Shown here: positions 1 to 4,761 of the stretch, piece after piece
How positions within the stretch are numbered: position 1 is the first letter of the stretch
How the letters are laid out: each line of letters starts with the position of its first letter
Origin: Candidatus Njordarchaeota archaeon
Lineage (GTDB): Archaea > Asgardarchaeota > Njordarchaeia > Njordarchaeales > Njordarchaeaceae
Assembly (NCBI GenBank): GCA_029856625.1
Contig: JAHKLG010000089.1
Location: 1 to 6,062, forward strand
DNA length: 6,062 nt
Direction: 5' to 3'
Made by a program: the position numbers and the translations under genes
The notes under the pieces: model-generated
Told to the model about the DNA's origin: nothing
What the model saw: the letters and a program-made list of their open reading frames with translations, nothing else
Databases searched by the model: none

Positions 1-18
1 AATAAAGTCCCGCTTCAT
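1..18 (-). CDS. 5' fragment of a mirrored copy of the small helical protein gene
   Basis: On the minus strand, ATG at 18-16 is followed by AAG CGG GAC TTT ATT (MKRDFI), the same codons as the gene starting at 368. A TTG lies just before it at 21-19 and GGTGG lies 7 bases upstream of the ATG. Only six codons are visible before the window ends. If the repeat is real, a divergent twin of the 368-673 gene lies to the left, identical at least at its start. If the repeat is an artefact, this gene does not exist. The assignment rests entirely on identity with the right arm. Confidence 0.35.
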
Positions 19-93
19 CAAACTGCCACCAAGGGAATGTAATTAAACACACTAATGTAGAAAATGCTATTGTCAACAAAAATTTTTATTAGT
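1..93. repeat. Left arm of a 93-bp perfect inverted repeat
   Basis: Bases 1-93 are the exact reverse complement of 293-385: paired positions always sum to 386, and the first mismatch going inward is 94 (t) against 292 (t). The repeat reaches the left edge of the window, so its true outer end is unknown and it may be longer. Read on the minus strand the arm holds an AT-rich block, a leader, the GGTGG ribosome-binding site and the first codons of the same small protein that starts at 368 on the plus strand. It may be a real inverted duplication, or a fold-back chimera at a contig end; the sequence alone cannot decide. Confidence 0.95.
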
Positions 94-292
94 TTTTTGC
101 TTTTTATAGTTTTTCCCTAAATTTTCTGAAACAAACTTCTCCCTAGAAGATATGAAGATAGAATCATGGTTTAAAAATGACTAGTCTACTATTTATCCCT
201 CATTTTAAATCTAGTTCTACGAGACTTTGCTTTGAAATACTTATTTATTTCTTTAAGGAATTAAGAGTACTTCAGTAGAAAATTTAATGACT
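94..292. other. AT-rich, gene-free spacer between the inverted-repeat arms
   Basis: No open reading frame of useful length is visible on either strand between the two mirrored gene starts, so bases 22-364 as a whole hold no gene. The spacer is strongly AT-rich. It contains TATA-like runs (tttttata at 101-108 and tttaaaaa at 170-177), a short perfect palindrome gactagtc at 179-186, and a 7-bp direct repeat atgacta (177-183 and 287-293). An AAACTTCTCCCTAG string at 133-146 resembles elements upstream of the minus-strand genes. If both flanking genes are real, this segment would be their shared divergent regulatory region. No single promoter can be assigned with confidence. Confidence 0.5.
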
Positions 293-385
293 ACTAATAA
301 AAATTTTTGTTGACAATAGCATTTTCTACATTAGTGTGTTTAATTACATTCCCTTGGTGGCAGTTTGATGAAGCGGGACTTTATT
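293..385. repeat. Right arm of the 93-bp perfect inverted repeat
   Basis: This is the exact reverse complement of 1-93. The arm starts with an AT-rich block (296-308, including the palindrome aaaaattttt at 299-308), continues through about 60 bases of leader with GGTGG, and ends within the seventh codon of the small protein frame counted from the TTG at 365. Perfect identity of both non-coding and coding bases means either a very recent duplication, ongoing gene conversion, or a technical fold-back. Confidence 0.95.
356..360 (+). promoter_or_regulatory. Ribosome-binding site that selects ATG 368
   Basis: GGTGG lies 7 bases upstream of the ATG at 368-370 and only 4 bases upstream of the TTG at 365. 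It partly matches the GGTGAT type of archaeal Shine-Dalgarno sequence. The spacing favours ATG 368 over TTG 365. The same site is present in mirror image in the left repeat arm. Confidence 0.5.
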
Positions 386-673
386 AAAAAATACGAGCCT
401 GGTGTTGATTTTTTAATTAATTCGGCGGAAAATCTCCTTAAAATTCTGGAGAAATCCTTGGATAAATCTGACTATAGATCATTTCTTCACGCTTTCAAGG
501 AGTTCTATAAGATTATTGGTGAATTGTTCGCTTTAATGAAGTATAAAGATATCTTAGGTACTGTAACTGAGGATTCTCAGTTTGTTAAAATATCTAGGAT
601 ACATAAACTTCTCGCTGAAGCATCAGAGCTAGAAGATAGATTCATTAATGCTATATCTAATAAGATCTCTTGA
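368..673 (+). CDS. Small alpha-helical protein of unknown function
   Basis: This is a 101-residue protein if the ATG at 368 is used; a TTG directly before it at 365 would add one residue. I do not recognise the family. The sequence is soluble and probably all helical: two long amphipathic helices rich in Leu, Ile, Phe, Lys and Glu (roughly residues 14-31 and 35-60), a short polar turn (about 62-72, GTVTEDSQ), and a third helix (about 73-98) ending in a polar tail. There is no signal peptide, membrane segment, Cys cluster or obvious catalytic motif. Helical bundles of this size occur in many small archaeal proteins, including HEPN-like ones, but I see no R-x4-6-H motif to support that. The first codons lie inside the inverted repeat, so a mirrored twin may lie to the left. 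It is followed by a 235-bp gap, so there is no operon with the next gene. Confidence 0.7.
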   Translation: MKRDFIKKYEPGVDFLINSAENLLKILEKSLDKSDYRSFLHAFKEFYKIIGELFALMKYKDILGTVTEDSQFVKISRIHKLLAEASELEDRFINAISNKIS

Positions 674-908
674 TTTATCATTATTAATTTCTAATATCCA
701 CTTGCTTGTTCTAATTAGTTTGATGATTCCTTACCCCACTTCTCCTTAAGGAAAGGTATCTTCCCGTTACCGGATATTCCTAAACTTCATAATTCACTCA
801 TCTATTTACCAAAGACTATTAATGGTCATGATGTATCGCTATATTGTTGTATTTTTTAGTAACGCCTTTAGAATCTCATCTGCAGATTTACTAAAACGGG
901 TCTAAATA
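674..908. other. Intergenic region upstream of the PHP gene
   Basis: This is 235 bases with no convincing gene. It contains the 10-bp palindrome TCCTTAAGGA (743-752), a weak hairpin GGTA/TACC (755-758 with 768-771), and a T6 run (852-857). It also contains a 27-codon frame (822-905, ATG to TAA, with further in-frame ATGs at 828 and 831) that ends three bases before the PHP start codon. That frame has no strong ribosome-binding site and no recognisable product (it begins MVMMYRYIVVFF). It could be a leader peptide, a remnant, or chance. A promoter for the PHP gene must lie here, but none stands out; ctatattg (839-846) is a weak TATA-like candidate. Confidence 0.4.
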
Positions 909-1565
909 ATGATCATCGATCTTCATGTCCATACTAATAGGTCTGATGGGCTTTATTCTCCTAAACAAGTAATAAAGGCCGCCATTAAGAGAGGACTCGA
1001 TGGAATCGCGATAACTGATCATGATGTACCTCCTCCGAGGATTCGATCTGATAAAATTCTTATTATCCCGGGAATAGAAGTAAGTAGTGATCAGGGGCAC
1101 GTATTGATTCTAGGCACGCAAGAGTCTTTCAGAAGGGGAATGCCTCTTCGAGAACTAATAGATATTACACGCGAAAATTCTTGGATAATTATCGCTGCTC
1201 ATCCCTTTTTCATCCATAATAGTGTTGGTAAAGCTGTCCTCAAGTACAAGTTTGATGCTATTGAAGTTCTGAATGGCTCCATTGTACCATCATTCCTCAA
1301 TAATATAGCCATCCGTGTAGCCAACTTGCTAAAAGCACCAGTGACGGCTGGTAGTGATGCTCATTGTCTGGATATTATCGGATCTTGTTACACCATGTTC
1401 AGTATTCATACTCATGATGTGGATGATGTCCTTGAGGAAATAAGGAAGGGGAGGACAAGAGTATATGGCAAGCCCGATTTCTTAAAAAATATTAAGTGCT
1501 CTATTAGGAGACTACCAATCAGTATTAGGCGCTTTCTAAGGAATAGAACCCTCAGGTTTTCTTAG
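909..1565 (+). CDS. PHP-domain metal-dependent phosphoesterase
   Basis: This is a 218-residue single-domain PHP protein, a cytoplasmic hydrolase expected to cleave a phosphoester with two or three bound metal ions. The family signature is complete: DLHVHTNRSDG (residues 4-14, H6 and H8), AITDHD (34-39, D37 and H38), GIEVSS (55-60, E57), GHVLILG (63-69), AAHPFF (96-101, H98), EVLNGS (119-124), and GSDAH (148-152, D150 and H152). Residues about 153-195, ending DDVLEEIRKGRTRVYG, fit the usual C-terminal part of short archaeal and bacterial PHP proteins. The last 20 or so residues are strongly basic. The start is firm because the first metal motif begins at residue 4. The substrate cannot be told: relatives include nucleoside-bisphosphate phosphatases, small-RNA exonucleases and histidinol-phosphatase-like enzymes. 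It stands alone on the plus strand and its end overlaps the convergent membrane-protein gene by 14 bp. Confidence 0.92.
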   Translation: MIIDLHVHTNRSDGLYSPKQVIKAAIKRGLDGIAITDHDVPPPRIRSDKILIIPGIEVSSDQGHVLILGTQESFRRGMPLRELIDITRENSWIIIAAHPFFIHNSVGKAVLKYKFDAIEVLNGSIVPSFLNNIAIRVANLLKAPVTAGSDAHCLDIIGSCYTMFSIHTHDVDDVLEEIRKGRTRVYGKPDFLKNIKCSIRRLPISIRRFLRNRTLRFS

Positions 1566-2421
1566 TGGGCTTAGACGTCATAATCTTGACTAAACCATAC
1601 ACCAATGTGATAATTGCTAGAATAAGACCTATTAGTGCCAATAGCCCCCTTATGTAAGGAAGCATACCGCCAGCTGGTCGCATACGAATTCCTATTTGAA
1701 TTATCATTATATGAGGAATATACGTGAATACACCAATAATATTTAACAAGAACCCAATTCTATACTTCTTAAATCCATATAGAACGCCTGCTAGGAAAAT
1801 TATGTTTCCCGAAAACAATATTAACCAAATCACTTTAACCACGTAGGAAGGCGGCCTTGGCATTGCTATACTCTCTAAGAAGATCAGGATTGTAGATGCT
1901 TCAATTAACGAACTAGATAAATTGGTTACAAAACCAGCTACGAAGCCTAGCCCAAAGCCTATCGTATCTCTTATCATAGCTAAGAAAGCCAAAATCGTCC
2001 CTATTGTCAGCAATAGATAGTTCGCACCAACACTTGACGCTTTTTCCGCATATTCCTTTATTATGATTAGCTTAACTGTTGGACTTGAGAAAAGCATGAA
2101 AAAGATCAAGTCCAGTAAGCTTGCTCCAGAGCCCATTGATATCAGGAAGTTCGCCAGTAATGTTATCTTCTTCGTAAGCAATAGAATTCCTCCTAATAAA
2201 ACGAGAAGACCCCCGAATAAGCCAATTACGAAAATTAATCTAATCAGAATCTCTGCTAGTTCTTCAGAAATAATTCCCATTTCAGCTACTTTCTTTAATA
2301 CTATTAATATCCCAGCGACATCTGCATGAGCTTTAGCTATTAACAAGAGAATCCCAGCAATAATAGCATATGCTCCTCTTCTCGCTAATTCTATCTTCTC
2401 ACCAATTCCTTCGAGGGGCAA
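1552..2421 (-). CDS. Polytopic membrane protein of unknown function, about eight helices
   Basis: This 289-residue protein is very hydrophobic; I do not recognise the family. Likely membrane helices lie at about residues 17-32, 58-82, 88-112, 133-151, 154-183, 195-216, 222-244 and 257-281, with a short N-terminal polar helix and a Lys-rich C-terminal tail (SKPTKKT). Two segments look like an internal repeat: 68-97 and 202-230 share LF-x-G, L-x-G-x-L, then KK, then an L-x-N or LLN motif. The start is TTG at 2421-2419: a TAG lies in frame six codons upstream, no ATG or GTG lies between, and GGTG sits 8 bases before the TTG; the next in-frame Met is residue 48. It lies 93 bp downstream of the pyrophosphatase gene on the same strand and may be co-transcribed with it, so a membrane or energy-related role is possible but unproven. 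No catalytic or transport motif is visible. Confidence 0.8.
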   Translation of the reverse strand: MPLEGIGEKIELARRGAYAIIAGILLLIAKAHADVAGILIVLKKVAEMGIISEELAEILIRLIFVIGLFGGLLVLLGGILLLTKKITLLANFLISMGSGASLLDLIFFMLFSSPTVKLIIIKEYAEKASSVGANYLLLTIGTILAFLAMIRDTIGFGLGFVAGFVTNLSSSLIEASTILIFLESIAMPRPPSYVVKVIWLILFSGNIIFLAGVLYGFKKYRIGFLLNIIGVFTYIPHIMIIQIGIRMRPAGGMLPYIRGLLALIGLILAIITLVYGLVKIMTSKPTKKT

Positions 2422-2429
2422 GAAGTAAA

Positions 2430-2433
2430 CACC
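2430..2433 (-). promoter_or_regulatory. Ribosome-binding site supporting the TTG start
   Basis: On the minus strand GGTG (within ggcggtg) lies 8 bases upstream of the TTG at 2421-2419. It matches part of the archaeal anti-Shine-Dalgarno complement. Because an in-frame TAG at 2439-2437 blocks any upstream start, this site and the TTG together define the beginning of the membrane-protein gene. Confidence 0.5.
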
Positions 2434-2437
2434 GCCC

Positions 2438-2468
2438 TAAAATTATAATCTAGCAAGGAGAAGTTTAA
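2438..2468 (-). promoter_or_regulatory. Candidate promoter element of the membrane-protein gene
   Basis: On the minus strand, TTAAACTTCTCCTTGCTA (2468-2451) is followed by an AT-rich TATA-like block (TTATAATT at 2448-2441). A similar arrangement, TTAAGCTTCT-ACT-CCTAGCTA then an A/T block, occurs upstream of the pyrophosphatase gene at 4646-4613. The TATA-like block is only about 23 bases from the TTG, which would give an almost leaderless transcript and sits oddly with the GGTG site. A second TATA-like run, TTTTTAAT at about 2493-2486, is an alternative. The call is therefore weak. Confidence 0.3.
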
Positions 2469-2514
2469 CCGATAATTAAAATGTTATTAAAAATTAGAAG
2501 TAGGGGTTGCGTCT

Positions 2515-4569
2515 TTATGGAAAGAGAGCTAACATTAGAATTAGTGGGGCAAAGGTGGATGCTACTAATGACATAACCGTAATCATCGTATTAAGCGTTG
2601 GTCCTGCAGTATCCTTAAACGGATCACCCACAGTATCTCCCGTGACAGCCGCTTTATGAGCCTCAGATCCTTTCCCACCAAAGTGTCCCTCTTCTATATA
2701 CTTTTTAGCATTATCCCAAGCTCCCCCAGAGTTAGCCATAAACAAGGCATATATGAATCCAGTAATTATGCTTCCAGCTAAAAAGGCCGCTAATGCTCTA
2801 ACTCCTAAGAGAATTCCAGTTAGTATCGGAGCTATTATCGCTAAGATACCCGAGGGAATAAGCTCCTTCAGAGCACCCTTCTCAGCTATGCTAACGCACC
2901 TAGCATAATCTGGTTTCTCTGTTCCCTCCAGTATCCCTGGTCTTTCTTTAACTTGTCGTCTTATTTCCTCAATCATCACCTCAGTGTTTTTCGCAACCGC
3001 TAATATAAGAAGAGAGGCTATTACTGGTGGCATCATTGCACCAATCAATAATCCCGCAACAATATTGGGGTGCACTAGATTCAGTATCTTAGAAGGTACA
3101 ATAGGTACTGGATTTGAGGAATCGAATATTATGTGAATATCCACCAGCTCAGCGTAAGCCGCGAAGAGAGCTAAAACTGTTAGGGCGGCTGCTCCAATAG
3201 CAAATCCCTTTGTGATAGCTTTTGTTGTGTTTCCGACAGCGTCTAATCTATCAAGAATCTTAATAACATCCTTCTCTAATCCAGCCTGCTCAGCAATTCC
3301 CTTTGCATTATCCGCTATAGGACCATAAGCGTCAGCGGATACTATTGTGCCTACAATACCCAACATTCCTATTGCCGCGATTGCTATACCGTATATTGGG
3401 TATAGGTTAAAGCTGATAGACACATACCACGCAATAAGCATTGCTATCGCTACCCCTATTATTCCTGGGATTATACTGAGTGTGCCGTAGGAAAAGCCCA
3501 TCAATATATTAATCGCTGTTCCAGTAACCGATGCTTCAGCTATCTTCTTGACTGGAGGCTTATCAATTGATGTAAAGTAATCGGTTGCTAATCCCATTAT
3601 CGCTCCAGCTAATAACCCAGCTACAGTAGCATAAAAAGTAGCCATAGAAACTCCAAGCCACTTTACAACAATGAAGAGTAGAACTATGTAACTCCCAACA
3701 GCGATTAATGTTATGAGATTCATTATCAAGCCAGGATTCTCAGATTTAATTAAATTGGCTATGAGTAAAGCAATGATCGATGCAAGAATACCTATGGCTG
3801 CTATAACTATCGGTAAGAACACGTATTCAGAGGACATTCTTCCCGCTAAGTACATTTCAAACCCAATAACCATCGCAGCGATAATGCTCGCAACATATGA
3901 ATCATACAAATCAGAAGCCATTCCAGCCACGTCACCAACATTATCTCCTACATTATCCGCGATAACTGCTGGATTTCTAGGATCATCCTCGGGAAGACCA
4001 AGCTCTACCTTACCAACAAGATCCGCAGCTATATCCGCAGTTTTAGTATAAATTCCGCCCCCAGCCTTCGTGAATAAGGCCACAGCGCTTGCTCCAAAGC
4101 TGAATCCCAAGAGAACTCTGAAGTCATTATAGATCGCGTAAAAGATCGTTATCCCTGCTAGGGCAATTCCTACTACCATAAAACCCATTACGCTTCCGCC
4201 GAAGTAAGCTACCCTATATGCACTCCAAAGCCCCTCTTTCTTCGCAAGATTTGTTGTCCTTACATTAGCTCTAACAGCCGTTTCCATTCCAATAACTCCT
4301 GCAATCATTGAACACAAAGCGCCGATTATATAAGCAATTGCTACATCAATACCAAGAAAAATCCCTAAAACGATCGACATTATAATCACGAATATTCCTA
4401 AATACCCATTCTGCACCTTTAGGAAAGCCCTAGCTCCTTCCTGAATAGCATTAGCTATTTCGAGCATTCGTCCGCTTCCAGCATCTTTCTTAGATACGTA
4501 CCAAGCTAGTATCAGAGCGAGTAGAATCGCCATCAGGCTTGTTCCTAAACCGAGAGATAGCCAAACCAT
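2515..4569 (-). CDS. hppA: Membrane-bound proton-translocating pyrophosphatase, K+-independent type
   Basis: This is a complete 684-residue mPPase (685 if counted from the GTG at 4572, as in the numbering here), normal for the family. It hydrolyses cytoplasmic PPi and pumps ions across the cell membrane through about 16 helices. Substrate-site motifs are intact: GGGIYTKTADIAADLVGKVE (171-190; K177, D180, D184), EDDPRNPAVIADNVGDNVGD (195-214), DAYGPIADNAKG (414-425), SGGAWDNAKK (615-624), and GDTVGDPFKDTAGP (645-658). GNTTKAIT (447-454) has Lys451 and Thr454, the pair known from K+-independent H+ pumps. Three gate positions are unusual: Lys169 where Arg is usual before the GGGIYTK motif, Asp224 in DLYDSY where many family members have Glu, and Thr665 where the family usually has Lys (GPSLN-x3-K). 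ATG 4569 is preferred because AGGAG lies 6 bases upstream. A paralogue lies upstream on the same strand, and the membrane-protein gene lies 93 bp downstream. Confidence 0.95.
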   Translation of the reverse strand: MVWLSLGLGTSLMAILLALILAWYVSKKDAGSGRMLEIANAIQEGARAFLKVQNGYLGIFVIIMSIVLGIFLGIDVAIAYIIGALCSMIAGVIGMETAVRANVRTTNLAKKEGLWSAYRVAYFGGSVMGFMVVGIALAGITIFYAIYNDFRVLLGFSFGASAVALFTKAGGGIYTKTADIAADLVGKVELGLPEDDPRNPAVIADNVGDNVGDVAGMASDLYDSYVASIIAAMVIGFEMYLAGRMSSEYVFLPIVIAAIGILASIIALLIANLIKSENPGLIMNLITLIAVGSYIVLLFIVVKWLGVSMATFYATVAGLLAGAIMGLATDYFTSIDKPPVKKIAEASVTGTAINILMGFSYGTLSIIPGIIGVAIAMLIAWYVSISFNLYPIYGIAIAAIGMLGIVGTIVSADAYGPIADNAKGIAEQAGLEKDVIKILDRLDAVGNTTKAITKGFAIGAAALTVLALFAAYAELVDIHIIFDSSNPVPIVPSKILNLVHPNIVAGLLIGAMMPPVIASLLILAVAKNTEVMIEEIRRQVKERPGILEGTEKPDYARCVSIAEKGALKELIPSGILAIIAPILTGILLGVRALAAFLAGSIITGFIYALFMANSGGAWDNAKKYIEEGHFGGKGSEAHKAAVTGDTVGDPFKDTAGPTLNTMITVMSLVASTFAPLILMLALFP

Positions 4570-4575
4570 CACTCT

Positions 4576-4580
4576 CTCCT
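4576..4580 (-). promoter_or_regulatory. Ribosome-binding site that decides the pyrophosphatase start
   Basis: On the minus strand AGGAG (within gaaggagag) lies 6 bases before ATG 4569-4567 but only 3 before GTG 4572-4570. The spacing favours the ATG, so the protein probably begins MVWLSLGLG. Confidence 0.6.
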
Positions 4581-4612
4581 TCTCATTGCTTAAAAATTCT
4601 GGAGTGTCTACG

Positions 4613-4646
4613 TAAAAATTATTTTTAGCTAGGAGTAGAAGCTTAA
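4613..4646 (-). promoter_or_regulatory. Element shared with the membrane-protein upstream region
   Basis: On the minus strand TTAAGCTTCT-ACT-CCTAGCT (4646-4627) is followed by an A/T block. Its plus-strand form TAAAAATTATTTTTA (4613-4627) is a perfect 7+1+7 palindrome. Aligned by eye to 2468-2438, the left half matches at 16 of 18 positions with one 3-base gap, and the A/T half also aligns with small gaps. It could be a promoter with a transcript start about 25 bases further on, giving a short leader containing the AGGAG site, or an operator. Low complexity of the A/T half limits the weight of the match. Confidence 0.3.
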
Positions 4647-4667
4647 TTATACCTGCTAGTTCTGTAC

Positions 4668-4682
4668 TTTAAAAATATTACT
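4668..4682 (-). promoter_or_regulatory. BRE/TATA-like promoter upstream of the complete pyrophosphatase gene
   Basis: On the minus strand AGTAAT (4682-4677) is followed after one base by TTTTTAAA (4675-4668). This fits the archaeal BRE plus TATA-box pattern. A start of transcription about 25 bases downstream would lie near 4646, leaving a leader of roughly 75 bases. It sits in the 192-bp gap between the two pyrophosphatase genes and would let the downstream copy be transcribed independently. The AT-rich context makes chance matches likely. Confidence 0.35.
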
Positions 4683-4741
4683 ATATTAGAAAACGTTTTT
4701 TCGCTCTCAAGAAATGAGGAAATTTTAATGATTATATGGTT

Positions 4742-4759
4742 TTAGAGAAGAGAAAAAGA
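4742..4759 (-). terminator. Pyrimidine-rich tract after the second pyrophosphatase gene
   Basis: Immediately after the TGA (4764-4762), the minus strand reads atatctttttctcttctct, with a T5 run. Archaeal transcription often ends at such T-rich tracts without a hairpin. Together with the promoter-like element downstream it suggests the two pyrophosphatase genes are separate transcription units, though read-through is possible. Confidence 0.35.
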
Positions 4760-4761
4760 TA

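Noticed and set aside
310..337. Bacterial sigma70-like promoter (TTGACA, 16 bases, TAGTGT) in the right repeat arm
   Set aside because: The -10 match is poor and the rest of the window looks archaeal; probably chance.
1..385. Miniature transposon (MITE) with long terminal inverted repeats
   Set aside because: The right arm runs into the coding sequence of a gene and the left outer end is not visible, so no target-site duplication can be tested. Not excluded, but unsupported.
721..726. C/D-box guide RNA, from TGATGA as a C box
   Set aside because: The base before it is not a purine and no CTGA D box follows within a suitable distance.
743..752. Palindrome TCCTTAAGGA as a terminator or operator
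   Set aside because: It is short, has no loop or following T-run, and occurs once in the window.
891..1100. Minus-strand 69-codon frame opposite the PHP gene start
   Set aside because: It lies almost entirely antisense to a well-supported PHP domain, and its product looks like no protein family.
2063..2329. Plus-strand frame inside the membrane-protein gene
   Set aside because: It is a reverse-strand shadow of a hydrophobic gene, with low-complexity product and no ribosome-binding site.
3713..4051. Plus-strand 112-codon frame inside the complete pyrophosphatase gene
   Set aside because: It is antisense to conserved mPPase motifs (EDDPRNPAVIADNVGDNVGD), so it is a shadow.
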